In this document: in pieces, positions 56,726 to 64,000 of the stretch | Layout: every line of letters starts with the position of its first letter | How positions within the stretch are numbered: position 1 is the first letter of the stretch | DNA from: Paenirhizobium daejeonense | Lineage (GTDB): Bacteria; Pseudomonadota; Alphaproteobacteria; Rhizobiales; Rhizobiaceae | Length of the DNA: 64,000 nucleotides | Reading direction: 5' to 3' | NCBI RefSeq assembly: GCF_014280875.1 | Contig: NZ_JACLAL010000003.1 | Location: 62,001-126,000, forward strand | Translations under genes and position numbers: made by a program | Notes under the pieces: generated by a model | What the model was told of the DNA's origin: nothing | Seen by the model: only the letters and a program-made list of their open reading frames with translations | Database searches by the model: none

Positions 56726-57643
56726 ATGAGCGCCAGCCTTACGCTGCAGGATTGTCAAGGCAAGTACATCTGCATCACGACCCTGCCGTCACGCTGGTCG
56801 CTGCCTGCGGGCATGCAGCCGAGTGACGAGGCGATCTTCGGGCCGGATATCGGCGCTCGCCTAGTGGAGTTGAAGGCTGGCCTGAGCAAGGCGGGAGACC
56901 GTGCCGAACTGGAGATCGAGGCAGGCGACGACACGTTCTTCGAATTCCGCTGCCGTCTGATCGAAATGTCGAACCGTAAGCTGCATCTGATAACCATCGT
57001 CCTCGACCGGACGGAGGATCGAAGACGCGAACGACTGCTGCGTGCCCTGCTCCGGGAGGTTAGCCACCGCTCCAAGAACCTGCTGGCGATCATCCAGAGT
57101 ATCGCGTCTCAGACGGCGCGCTATTCAGGCACCCTCGAAATGTTCCTTGGGAAGTTCCGTGGTCGTTTGCACGCGCTTTCGCAATCCCAGGATCTGGTCA
57201 CCGATTCGAGTTGGCGCGGCGCCTATTTCCGCGATCTGCTCAAGCAGCAGGTCGAACGCTATGTGCCGGATAATCCCGATCTCGTGCGTGCCGTGGGTGA
57301 AAACATCCTTCTTACGCCGAATGCATCGCTACATATCGGTCTCGCGCTGCACGAACTCATCGTCAACGCGGTCAGCCATGGCGATTTCGTTGTCCGCCGC
57401 AGGCCAATAGAGGTGAGTTGTTCGCGTGTTGAGGGAGAGGGCGGGCCGGAGATCCACATTCTCTGGAAGGAGCCGGTCGACAAGGCGGACAGTGAAAGTC
57501 TGGAGGCTTCCCGCGCTGCGCGTTTCGGTAGTACCGTGCTGGAGCGGGTGGTGCCATCGTCGGTGAACGGGACGGCTACTCACACGGTGGAGGGCGGCGA
57601 GGTTCGTTACGAACTGAGTTTCCCGCTCGAAGTCATGGATTGA
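56726..57643 (+). CDS. HWE/HisKA_2-type sensor histidine kinase, PhyK candidate
   Basis: 305 residues from the ATG at 56726. The reading frame stays open upstream to about 56645 with PAS-like residues (QLREFFITALID), so a non-ATG start further upstream is possible. A PAS-like sensor part (about 1-95) precedes LREVSHRSKNLLAIIQSIAS, the phospho-acceptor His region, and LHELIVNAVSHGDF, the ATP N-box of HWE-type kinases. There are no membrane spans, so it is cytoplasmic. Adjacent to phyR, it is the natural candidate to phosphorylate PhyR. Confidence 0.82.
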   Translation: MSASLTLQDCQGKYICITTLPSRWSLPAGMQPSDEAIFGPDIGARLVELKAGLSKAGDRAELEIEAGDDTFFEFRCRLIEMSNRKLHLITIVLDRTEDRRRERLLRALLREVSHRSKNLLAIIQSIASQTARYSGTLEMFLGKFRGRLHALSQSQDLVTDSSWRGAYFRDLLKQQVERYVPDNPDLVRAVGENILLTPNASLHIGLALHELIVNAVSHGDFVVRRRPIEVSCSRVEGEGGPEIHILWKEPVDKADSESLEASRAARFGSTVLERVVPSSVNGTATHTVEGGEVRYELSFPLEVMD

Positions 57644-57725
57644 TTGACGGTGAGCCGCTCGTTCGTAGCGGGTTTCGGACGCGATCTGCATTTTTCTTTC
57701 TTCGCGATATGACGGAGCCTCCCCG

Positions 57726-58781
57726 ATGCGCTTATTCAGTTGCAGCAACTGCGCCAACGTCGTTCATTTCGAGAATGATGCCTGCGTGACCTGTGGCATG
57801 GGGCTCGCTTATCGGCCAGGCCATTTTGACATTGTGGCCATTCAGCTATTGCCGGATGGCGGTTGGGCGGATCCCCGCGAGCCGGCGGTGATGGTTCAGC
57901 CCTGCGCGAATGCGGCGATGGGAGGCTGCAACTGGCTTGTCGAGGATAACGATCCATCGGGTTTCTGCATCGCCTGCCGGCATAACCTGGTTATCCCCGA
58001 TCTCGACATTCCCGAGAACGTGGAGAACTGGAAGAAGCTCGAACTTGCGAAGCGCTATCTGTTTTATTCGCTAATGCGTTTCGGCCTGCCTCTGGTTACC
58101 CGCACTGACGACCCCACGGGTGGGCTGGGCTTCGAATTTCTGTCCGACAGCAATTCTACCGGCGACGGTCCGGTACTGACCGGGCATGCGAACGGTCTCA
58201 TCACGCTCAATGTCGCGGAGGCATCAGACGCCGAACGCGAGGCGCGCAGGGTTTCCCTCGGCGAGCCGTTCCGCACGCTGATCGGCCATTTTCGCCACGA
58301 GGTGGGACATTATTATTGGGAAAAGCTCGTCCGTGACCGAGGCGCCATCCAAGACTTCCGGGCGCTCTTTGGGGACGAGAGCGAGGACTATGGCGAAGCC
58401 CTGCAAAGGCACTACGTCAACGGACCTCTTGCGGGCTGGGAGCAGAGTTTCATCAGTGCCTATGCCGCAAGTCATCCCTGGGAGGATTTTGCTGAAACCT
58501 GGGCGCATTACTTCCACATCGTCGATGCGCTCGATACGGCCGATGCCTTCGGTTTGAGAACCAGCCCGGAAACCAATGCCGGCGGCCTGGCTCTGACCAC
58601 GACATTCGACAGTTATCGTGCAGTCAATGCGCAGGTTTTGATAGATGCATGGGTTCCGCTGACCATTGCCGTCAACAGCATCAACCGAAGCATGGGGCAG
58701 CGGGATCTCTATCCGTTTGTGCTTTCGGCTCCCGTTGTGGAAAAATTGCAATATATTCACGATATAATTCATTTGAATTAA
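57726..58781 (+). CDS. Zinc-ribbon putative metallopeptidase
   Basis: 351 residues. The N-terminal zinc ribbon has CxxC pairs (Cys6/Cys9, Cys20/Cys23), and a second Cys set includes Cys60, Cys68, Cys81 and Cys84. The C-terminal part has FRHEVGHYYWE, an HExxH zinc-protease motif (His191, Glu192, His195), with a conserved HPWEDFAETWAHYFHI further on that could give the third ligand. This matches the family of putative zinc-binding metallopeptidases with a zinc-ribbon lead. No signal peptide. Substrate unknown. Confidence 0.82.
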   Translation: MRLFSCSNCANVVHFENDACVTCGMGLAYRPGHFDIVAIQLLPDGGWADPREPAVMVQPCANAAMGGCNWLVEDNDPSGFCIACRHNLVIPDLDIPENVENWKKLELAKRYLFYSLMRFGLPLVTRTDDPTGGLGFEFLSDSNSTGDGPVLTGHANGLITLNVAEASDAEREARRVSLGEPFRTLIGHFRHEVGHYYWEKLVRDRGAIQDFRALFGDESEDYGEALQRHYVNGPLAGWEQSFISAYAASHPWEDFAETWAHYFHIVDALDTADAFGLRTSPETNAGGLALTTTFDSYRAVNAQVLIDAWVPLTIAVNSINRSMGQRDLYPFVLSAPVVEKLQYIHDIIHLN

Positions 58782-58848
58782 TTGCAATTGGTGGATTGAC
58801 GGCCTGCAAACTGCCGTAAATCAATTTCGTGTTATAGTAATACTTTGC

Positions 58849-58873
58849 GGAACCATCGGTTTTGTTTTGCGTT
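58849..58873 (+). promoter_or_regulatory. EcfG-type promoter of the small gene at 58899
   Basis: GGAAC (58849-58853), 16 bases, CGTT (58870-58873). A perfect match in both elements, 25 bases before the start codon. Confidence 0.7.
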
Positions 58874-58898
58874 AAAATCCTGTTCAAGGAGAACGCAG

Positions 58899-59243
58899 AT
58901 GGACACGCTCGCAGCACTGATGATTCTCGTTGCATGCCATCCCGAGACCAGCAATTGTCTCGATGAACCGGTTGCCGTTATCTCGTATCAATCGACGGAC
59001 GAATGTCGCGCCGCGATGCCCGGTGAGATCGAGCGAGCTGAGAAACTTGCCCGGCTTATCTATGGCAACTGTGTTCCTGTCGATCCGGAGTTGCTCGTCG
59101 GGCGGCCGCAAATTCACCAGGTCATCGAGCCCGAAAAGCTCGCCAAGCTGTCGCGCGGTGCGAGGCCGGTGGTGAATGCCCAGGCTTTGGCGGATAACCG
59201 CACAATGGCGGATCCATTCGCATTGACGAGAGGTCGGCGTTGA
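58899..59243 (+). CDS. Small protein of unknown function in the stress regulon
   Basis: 114 residues from the ATG at 58899 (AAGGAGAACGCAG ahead). The N-terminus MDTLAALMILVACHPETSNC may be a weak signal or anchor, with four Cys in the first ~60 residues (Cys13, Cys19, Cys33, Cys58), suggesting disulfides in the periplasm. I do not recognise the family. The promoter upstream is a perfect EcfG type, so it probably belongs to the general stress response. Confidence 0.72.
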   Translation: MDTLAALMILVACHPETSNCLDEPVAVISYQSTDECRAAMPGEIERAEKLARLIYGNCVPVDPELLVGRPQIHQVIEPEKLAKLSRGARPVVNAQALADNRTMADPFALTRGRR

Positions 59244-59316
59244 TCTTCAGCGCGTCGCTTTCGTAGTGAAGGCGTGCTCCGGCGCTTCCCAAATTCACGA
59301 CCACTCTTCCTACGTA

Positions 59317-59359
59317 AAACGCCCCGCATCCGGATCTGTCATCCGGATGCGGGGCGTTT
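59317..59359. terminator. Bidirectional terminator
   Basis: A perfect 19-bp stem: the arm 59317-59335 (AAACGCCCCGCATCCGGAT) pairs with 59341-59359 across a 5-base loop, CTGTC. Arms begin with AAA and end with TTT, so U-residues follow on both strands. It separates the convergent genes ending at 59243 (+) and 59372 (-). Confidence 0.88.
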
Positions 59360-59371
59360 CAAATCCGGCGA

Positions 59372-59536
59372 TCAGACCCGACGGAAGAAGCGCGCAGCAA
59401 GCGAGATCAGGAACAGGACGATAAAGACCAGGAACAGGATCTTGGCGATGCCGGCGGACGTGCCCGCAATGCCGCCGAAGCCCAGCAGACCGGCGACGAG
59501 GGCCACGACAAGAAAAACCAGTGCGTAGTAAAGCAT
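59372..59536 (-). CDS. DUF1328-family small membrane protein, copy 1
   Basis: 54 residues: [20 protein letters not shown], then [15 protein letters not shown] and a second hydrophobic span ending LAARFFRRV. Two membrane helices around a GIAG...GIAK motif define DUF1328 (YtjA-like), function unknown. GGAGGAACGTC precedes the start. A perfect EcfG promoter lies upstream. A second copy occurs at 61822. Confidence 0.9.
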   Translation of the reverse strand: MLYYALVFLVVALVAGLLGFGGIAGTSAGIAKILFLVFIVLFLISLAARFFRRV

Positions 59537-59563
59537 GACGTTCCTCCATTGATGCAGCCGGAA

Positions 59564-59588
59564 AACGCGGTTTCGCTCCAAATGTTCC
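59564..59588 (-). promoter_or_regulatory. EcfG-type promoter of DUF1328 copy 1
   Basis: On the - strand GGAAC (59588-59584), 16 bases, CGTT (59567-59564). Both elements are perfect; it is 28 bases from the start codon. Confidence 0.72.
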
Positions 59589-59621
59589 ACGGTGTCATTG
59601 AGCGAAAAAATGAAAACCCTT

Positions 59622-59647
59622 GGAACCTTAAGGGATTTCCCGCCGTT
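59622..59647 (+). promoter_or_regulatory. EcfG-type promoter of the nepR2-ecfG operon
   Basis: GGAAC (59622-59626), 17 bases, CGTT (59644-59647), 36 bases before the nepR2 start. Autoregulation of the ecfG operon by EcfG is a known feature of this system. Confidence 0.7.
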
Positions 59648-59682
59648 AAGGCTGCAAACGTAACAAAGTCTGTTGGAACAGA

Positions 59683-59892
59683 ATGACCAAGTCACCAGAA
59701 AATGCATCGGCAGTGAGCAAGGGCGATGGTCCTGTCAGCGCGCATACCGGAATTTCCGCCCAGCTTCGCGCCTTCTATCTCTCGGTGGAAGAGGAGGGGA
59801 TACCGGATCGGTTTCTAACCTTATTAGAGAAGCTGGACATGGCGGAACGACAGGTGAATAATGATTTCAATGTTGAGGACGCAGCACGATGA
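59683..59892 (+). CDS. Second NepR-family anti-sigma factor
   Basis: 69 residues. After a flexible Ser/Gly-rich lead, [20 protein letters not shown] and [15 protein letters not shown] form the NepR helices. It is clearly homologous to, but different from, the NepR at 55406. It overlaps ecfG by four bases (ATGA), the usual nepR-ecfG arrangement, and would bind EcfG. Two NepR proteins in one island allow either redundant or graded control (inference). Confidence 0.85.
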   Translation: MTKSPENASAVSKGDGPVSAHTGISAQLRAFYLSVEEEGIPDRFLTLLEKLDMAERQVNNDFNVEDAAR

Positions 59893-60455
59893 CGGCTGAT
59901 AACCTCTCGAACGATCGCTCTTTCAAGCGGGAGATGCTTGCTGCTCTGCCGAACCTCCGCGCGTTTGCCGTTTCGCTGACCGGACGCCATCATATGGCAG
60001 ATGATCTGGTACAGGAAACGATCATGAAGGCGTGGGCCAAGCAGGATCATTTCGAACCCGGTACCAACATGAAGGCGTGGCTCTTCACGATCCTGCGGAA
60101 CGAATTCTATTCGCAGATGCGCAAGCGTGGTCGCGAAGTGTCCGATAGCGACGGCATTTTTACCGCGCAGCTCGCGACGCATCCCCAGCAATATGGTTCG
60201 CTCGATCTTCAGGATTTCAAGCGGGCGCTCGACCAGTTGCCCAGTGACCAGCGCGAGGCGATCATCCTGGTCGGGGCTTCCGGCTTTGCCTATGAAGAAG
60301 CGGCAGAGATCTGCGGCTGCGCCGTCGGCACGATCAAGAGCCGTATCAACCGCGCCCGCAACAGGCTGCAGGAAATCCTCGGCGTTAGCGGGCAGGGGGA
60401 TTACGGTCCCGATGCCGACAGCTCCGCCGTGACGAAGCGTGCTTTCGCCGTCTGA
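59889..60455 (+). CDS. ecfG: General stress ECF sigma factor EcfG (RpoE-type)
   Basis: 188 residues. Sigma region 2: LPNLRAFAVSLTGRHHMADD and LVQETIMKAWAKQDHFEPGT. Region 4: LDQLPSDQREAIILVGASGF and YEEAAEICGCAVGTIKSRIN. These are the EcfG (ECF15) forms. It directs transcription from GGAAC-N16/17-CGTT promoters, several of which surround it. Co-translated with the upstream nepR2. Confidence 0.93.
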   Translation: MTADNLSNDRSFKREMLAALPNLRAFAVSLTGRHHMADDLVQETIMKAWAKQDHFEPGTNMKAWLFTILRNEFYSQMRKRGREVSDSDGIFTAQLATHPQQYGSLDLQDFKRALDQLPSDQREAIILVGASGFAYEEAAEICGCAVGTIKSRINRARNRLQEILGVSGQGDYGPDADSSAVTKRAFAV

Positions 60456-60463
60456 TCGTCGCC

Positions 60464-60829
60464 TCAGACCCGGCGGCTGGCCGCTTCGCGAACAATCGCA
60501 ATGAGATCGGCTGGGTCGAAAGGTTTTTCCAGTTTTGGAAGGCCGGCCGTGGAGGGGGCTTCCTCGGCGAAATCCTCATAAGATGAAAGCAGAACCGCGG
60601 CGGCTCCCGCTGCCCGGATCTGCTCGACGCGGGCGAGGTTCGCCTTCCACGATGGGGCGGCCTCTACCAGAACCACATCGTACGGGCCGTCGGAGAGCGC
60701 GTCTTCATATCGGGCAAGGGTGGTTAAGGTAACGTCACATCCCAGCTTTTCCGTGAGGATGTATTCAATCTCCACCGCGATCAGGAGCTGACTCTCCACG
60801 ACAAGAACACGAAGTAACGGGTTTTGCAT
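60464..60829 (-). CDS. Single-domain receiver protein with altered phospho-acceptor
   Basis: 121 residues from the ATG at 60829 (GGAAGGAAAAGCC ahead); an earlier in-frame ATG at 60894 would add 22 residues. The fold is that of a response regulator receiver: RVLVVESQLLIAVEIEYIL, YDVVLVEAAPS, VLLSSYEDF, and Lys102 in KLEKPFDPADLI. The phospho-acceptor Asp is replaced by Glu56 (VLVEA), and the usual acidic pair is reduced to Glu12 followed by Ser13. It may be a constitutively active-like or non-phosphorylated partner. It converges with ecfG, nine bases away. Confidence 0.82.
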   Translation of the reverse strand: MQNPLLRVLVVESQLLIAVEIEYILTEKLGCDVTLTTLARYEDALSDGPYDVVLVEAAPSWKANLARVEQIRAAGAAAVLLSSYEDFAEEAPSTAGLPKLEKPFDPADLIAIVREAASRRV

Positions 60830-60971
60830 GGCTTTTCCTTCCTGTGCCGCGGGACCTTGGCGGACGTCGTCAGCGCGGTCATTTAAAAAAGACATGTCCC
60901 AGTCACGGATAAGCACTTCAATGGAACATTCTACGAATGCTACTCTTTTGGGGTAGAAAAGAGGATATTGC

Positions 60972-61727
60972 ATGGCAAGCGACTTCCGCCAGAGTTCCAC
61001 CCGCGTACGTTGCAGCGAATGCCCGCTTCGGGTGAAGTCGCATTTTCGCGCTTTTTCGGGCGAAGAGCTTGATTTCGTTTCCAATTTCAAACGCGGTGAA
61101 CTGAACACCGATGCCGGGGCCACGGTGCTGGTCGAGGGAGCCAACAGCGCGCATCTCTATACCGTGCTCGAAGGATGGGGCTTTCGCTACAAGATCCTCG
61201 AGGATGGCCGGAGGCAGATCCTCAACTATGTGGTGCCGGGCGACATGGTCGGCCTGCAGGGCGCGGTGATGGCCGAGATGCAGCATTCCGTAGAGGCGCT
61301 GACACCAATGGTCCTCTGCATGTTCGAGCGCAGCCGCCTGTTTTCTCTGTTCGAGAGGCATGCGGGGCTTGCCTACGATCTCACCTGGCTTGCTGCCCGG
61401 GAGGAGTCGATCCTCGACGAGCACCTGCTCAGCATTGGCCGGCGCACGGCGCTGGAAAGGGCAGCCTATCTTCTGGCCTTCCTTCATGAGCGCGGCAGAC
61501 TGGCGGGGCTGCTCGATGACGACAGGCGTTATGTGCCAGTGACGCAGGCGCATGTTGCCGACACGCTGGGCTTGTCGGTAGTCCACACCAACAAGACGCT
61601 CAAGCGGTTGAGCGATCGGGGGATGATCCGCTGGCTCGACCGCGGCTGCGATATCCTCGACGTCCGGGCGCTGTGCGAGGTTGCGAACTGGCAACCGGAT
61701 GAGACGCGTCAGCGTCCCTTCATCTGA
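60972..61727 (+). CDS. Crp/Fnr-family transcriptional regulator
   Basis: 251 residues. An N-terminal RCSECPLR (Cys14, Cys17) precedes the cyclic-nucleotide-like domain (AHLYTVLEGWGFRYKILEDG, ILNYVVPGDMVGLQGAVMAE). The C-terminal helix-turn-helix is VTQAHVADTLGLSVVHTNKT followed by LKRLSDRGMI. The two Cys recall Fnr-type proteins, but a full four-Cys set for an oxygen-sensing cluster is not evident. Divergent from the receiver gene (142 bases between starts). Confidence 0.88.
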   Translation: MASDFRQSSTRVRCSECPLRVKSHFRAFSGEELDFVSNFKRGELNTDAGATVLVEGANSAHLYTVLEGWGFRYKILEDGRRQILNYVVPGDMVGLQGAVMAEMQHSVEALTPMVLCMFERSRLFSLFERHAGLAYDLTWLAAREESILDEHLLSIGRRTALERAAYLLAFLHERGRLAGLLDDDRRYVPVTQAHVADTLGLSVVHTNKTLKRLSDRGMIRWLDRGCDILDVRALCEVANWQPDETRQRPFI

Positions 61728-61748
61728 CCCTTCTTCACCCGTTTCTAT

Positions 61749-61784
61749 CGACAAAAGAAATCGGCCGGCTTGTGGGCCGGCCGA
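61749..61784 (-). terminator. Terminator of DUF1328 copy 2
   Basis: TCGGCCGGC (61761-61769) and GCCGGCCGA (61776-61784) form a perfect 9-bp stem with a 6-base loop. On the - strand it is followed by TTTCTTTTGTCG. It also lies just past the crp/fnr gene, which converges on it. Confidence 0.8.
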
Positions 61785-61821
61785 CAGGGTGAGGAATCAT
61801 GGCTGAGATTCAACTCGGGCC

Positions 61822-61986
61822 TCAGGCGACGATGATCACGCCTGTGAAAAGAGCGATGATAAGGATCACGAGAACGATGAAAATGAGGATTTTCGCAATG
61901 CCGGCCGAGGCACCCGCAACGCCGCGAAATCCGAGCAGGCTGGCGACGGCGGCAATCAGAAGCAAAATCAGGATCCAGTGCAGCAT
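61822..61986 (-). CDS. DUF1328-family small membrane protein, copy 2
   Basis: 54 residues: MLHWILILLLIAAVASLLGF, then [16 protein letters not shown] and a second hydrophobic span ending GVIIVA. Same layout as copy 1 at 59372 (GxAG...AGIAK core), with a different C-terminus lacking the basic end. A GGAGAT sequence precedes the ATG. An EcfG-like promoter lies upstream. Confidence 0.9.
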   Translation of the reverse strand: MLHWILILLLIAAVASLLGFRGVAGASAGIAKILIFIVLVILIIALFTGVIIVA

Positions 61987-62020
61987 AATCATCTCCATTA
62001 TTCAGAAAAACCGAGGGGTT

Positions 62021-62045
62021 AACAGGAGTTGACGCGAATTGTTCC
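62021..62045 (-). promoter_or_regulatory. EcfG-type promoter of DUF1328 copy 2
   Basis: On the - strand GGAAC (62045-62041), 16 bases, TGTT (62024-62021). One mismatch to CGTT; 35 bases from the start codon. Confidence 0.55.
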
Positions 62046-62225
62046 CTGGTGGCTGATTGCGACGTGTGGGAGGCAAAATCTGTCGCATCTGTGGAAACAT
62101 TCGGTAATGGAAAATTGCCCCATTGGCAAAACCGAACACATGGGGGTTCATTTGGGCTAGACATGTAACGGCGGTTCTGCTCGTGTCCGCCGACTGAAAT
62201 TTCGACTTGGCCAAGGATTGGGGAT

Positions 62226-63806
62226 ATGGGATTGAAGATCGGTTCGCCAAAGGAGACTTTTGCCGGCGAGGCGCGCGTGGCCATGACGCCGGACAGCGCC
62301 CTTCAACTGCAGAAGCTCGGATATGAATGTTTGATCGAGGCCGGTGCCGGCAAGGCTGCGGGTTTTTCCGATGACGCGTATCGTACCGCCGGCGTCACCG
62401 TCGTCGAAAATTCCGCGGCGCTTTTTGCGCAGGCCGACGTCGTTGCAAAGGTTCGTCCGCCAGAAACGGCCGAGATCGAACGGTTGGCTTCCGGCAAGAC
62501 GCTGATCTCCTTCTTCTACCCGGGCCAGAACAAGGAGCTTCTTGAACAGGCCAGGGCGACTGGCGCAAACGTCATCGCCATGGACATGGTGCCCCGCATC
62601 AGCCGCGCGCAGAAGATGGACGCTCTCTCCTCCATGGCGAACATCGCGGGTTACCGCGCCGTCATCGAGGCAGGTAACAACTTCGGCCGTTTCTTCACCG
62701 GTCAGGTCACCGCCGCCGGCAAGGTTCCCCCGGCCAAGGTGCTGGTCATTGGTGCGGGCGTTGCCGGTCTCGCGGCCATCGGTACGGCTACATCGCTCGG
62801 CGCCATCACCTACGCCTTCGACGTTCGCCCCGAAGTGGCCGAACAGATCGAGTCGATGGGCGCGGAATTCGTCTATCTCGATTTCGCGGACCAGCAGCAA
62901 GACGGCGCTGCGACCGGCGGTTATGCTGCGCCTTCCTCGCCGGAATTCCGCGAGAAGCAGCTCGCCAAGTTCCGCGAGCTTGCTCCCGATATGGATATCG
63001 TCATCACCACGGCTCTCATCCCGGGTCGCGATGCGCCGAAGCTGTGGCTTGCCGATATGGTGGCCGCGATGAAGCCCGGTTCGGTCGTGATCGATCTTGC
63101 GGCCGAGCGCGGCGGCAACTGCGACCTGACGGTAGCCGACCAGAAAGTCGTGTCGGACAACGGCGTCACCGTCATCGGCTACACGGACTTCCCGAGCCGC
63201 ATGGCTACCCAGTCGTCGACCCTCTATTCGACCAACATCCGCCACATGATGACGGATCTGACGCCGGCCAAGGACGGTGTCCTTGTTCACAACATGGAAG
63301 ACGACGTCATCCGCGGCGCGACCGTGACCTATCAGGGCGAGATCACCTTCCCGCCGCCGCCGCCGAAGGTTCAGGCCATCGCCGCGCAGAAGCCGAAGGA
63401 AAAGCCCAAGGAGCTGACGCCGGAGGAAAGGCGCGCTCAGGAAGTCGCTGCCTTCAAGGCCCAGACCCGAAATCAGGCCGGTCTTCTTGCCATCGCTACG
63501 GCGCTGCTGCTGATCGTCGGCGCCTACGCGCCGGCCAGCTTCATGAGCCATTTCATCGTTTTCGTGCTCGCCTGCTTCATTGGCTTCCAGGTCATCTGGA
63601 ATGTCAGCCACTCGCTGCACACGCCGCTGATGGCGGTGACGAACGCCATTTCCGGTATCGTCATCCTGGGTGCGCTCCTGCAGATCGGGTCAGGCAACTG
63701 GCTGGTGGTGATCCTTGCCGCGTTGTCGGTCTTGATCGCCACGATCAACATCGTCGGTGGCTTCCTCGTCACCCGGCGCATGCTTGCCATGTTCCAGAAG
63801 TCCTGA
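62226..63806 (+). CDS. pntA: NAD(P) transhydrogenase subunit alpha
   Basis: 526 residues, full-length PntA of the E. coli type (soluble NAD domain plus membrane part). The N-terminus [20 protein letters not shown] and the segment [20 protein letters not shown] precede the NAD site [20 protein letters not shown] near residue 175. A Pro/Lys-rich linker (about 375-405) leads to four C-terminal membrane spans. With PntB it couples the proton gradient to NADPH formation. Confidence 0.95.
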   Translation: MGLKIGSPKETFAGEARVAMTPDSALQLQKLGYECLIEAGAGKAAGFSDDAYRTAGVTVVENSAALFAQADVVAKVRPPETAEIERLASGKTLISFFYPGQNKELLEQARATGANVIAMDMVPRISRAQKMDALSSMANIAGYRAVIEAGNNFGRFFTGQVTAAGKVPPAKVLVIGAGVAGLAAIGTATSLGAITYAFDVRPEVAEQIESMGAEFVYLDFADQQQDGAATGGYAAPSSPEFREKQLAKFRELAPDMDIVITTALIPGRDAPKLWLADMVAAMKPGSVVIDLAAERGGNCDLTVADQKVVSDNGVTVIGYTDFPSRMATQSSTLYSTNIRHMMTDLTPAKDGVLVHNMEDDVIRGATVTYQGEITFPPPPPKVQAIAAQKPKEKPKELTPEERRAQEVAAFKAQTRNQAGLLAIATALLLIVGAYAPASFMSHFIVFVLACFIGFQVIWNVSHSLHTPLMAVTNAISGIVILGALLQIGSGNWLVVILAALSVLIATINIVGGFLVTRRMLAMFQKS

Positions 63807-63825
63807 TCGGGGAAGGAATTTTATC

Positions 63826-64000
63826 ATGACGATCGGTATCGTTTCCGCCGCCTACATTGCCGCGGCCGTTCTTTTCATCCTTTCCCTCGGCGGCCTCTCC
63901 GGCCAGGAAAGCGCCAAGCGCGCCGTCTGGTATGGCATCATCGGCATGGGCCTTGCCGTCATCGCCACGGTCTTCGGACCCGGCGTCGGCAACTGGTTCA
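63826..64000 (+). CDS. pntB: NAD(P) transhydrogenase subunit beta, N-terminal part (cut by window edge)
   Basis: 58 codons are visible, starting MTIGIVSAAYIAAAVLFILS with the conserved GGLSGQESAKRAVWYG segment after the first span. GGGGAAGGAATT precedes the start, 19 bases after pntA. Continues beyond the window. Confidence 0.92.
   Translation, partial: MTIGIVSAAYIAAAVLFILSLGGLSGQESAKRAVWYGIIGMGLAVIATVFGPGVGNWF

Overview
The window is GC-rich, densely packed DNA that reads as a member of the Rhizobiaceae (Rhizobium/Ensifer/Agrobacterium/Shinella group). The basis is the gene content: a PhyR-NepR-EcfG general stress response, propionyl-CoA carboxylase under a PccR/ScfR-type regulator, many ABC importers and LysR regulators. 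Inverted pairs of C/G-rich palindromic intergenic repeats of the kind known from rhizobia as RIME-type mosaic elements also point there. I see no insertion sequence, prophage, CRISPR array, tRNA or rRNA. Everything was read by eye; no homology search was run.

Layout. 1-5.4 kb: a LysR gene cut by the window edge, divergent from an agmatinase-family hydrolase and a PotDABC-type polyamine ABC importer. 5.4-6.0 kb: non-coding, with a structured stretch that ends in a terminator-like hairpin. 6.0-14.4 kb: 3-hydroxyisobutyrate dehydrogenase, a GMC oxidoreductase and a branched-chain-amide-type ABC importer (livMHFG plus binding protein), with a divergent LysR. 14.4-23.1 kb: propionyl-CoA to succinyl-CoA module (pccB, a small unknown gene, pccA, methylmalonyl-CoA mutase), with pccR divergent. 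23.1-26.8 kb: LysR/RidA pair, then 3-hydroxyisobutyryl-CoA hydrolase and an isobutyryl-CoA-type dehydrogenase (valine breakdown).

27.1-53.9 kb is the most remarkable part: about 27 kb of purine-related genes in two opposed blocks around a 540-base control region at 42.3-42.8 kb. The rightward block encodes a BMP-type nucleobase/nucleoside ABC importer, a 2-oxoglutarate/Fe(II)-type oxygenase, an 8-oxoguanine-deaminase-like enzyme, a Rieske-less oxygenase, a further amidohydrolase and guanine deaminase. The leftward block encodes a degenerate acylphosphatase-like protein, a stand-alone Rieske protein, a GST-like protein, adenine deaminase, a LysR, a split TPP decarboxylase, a GMC oxidoreductase, another amidohydrolase, a second Rieske-less oxygenase, a molybdenum hydroxylase with fused FAD and Mo subunits, and an aldehyde dehydrogenase. 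The parts recall the caffeine N-demethylase NdmCDE (Rieske-less catalytic subunit, separate Rieske donor, GST-like partner). I infer an undescribed split oxygenase system acting on a substituted purine, with deaminases and the molybdenum enzyme carrying the freed base towards urate. A very good sigma-54 promoter sits before the importer, which fits nitrogen scavenging.

54.1-61.8 kb is a general stress response island: csbD, a DUF883-type protein, a holin-like membrane protein, nepR, phyR, an HWE-type histidine kinase, a zinc-ribbon metallopeptidase, two DUF1328 proteins, a second nepR with ecfG, a receiver whose phospho-acceptor Asp is replaced, and a Crp/Fnr regulator. Several genes carry GGAAC-N16/17-CGTT-type EcfG promoters. 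The window ends in pntA and the start of pntB (NAD(P) transhydrogenase).
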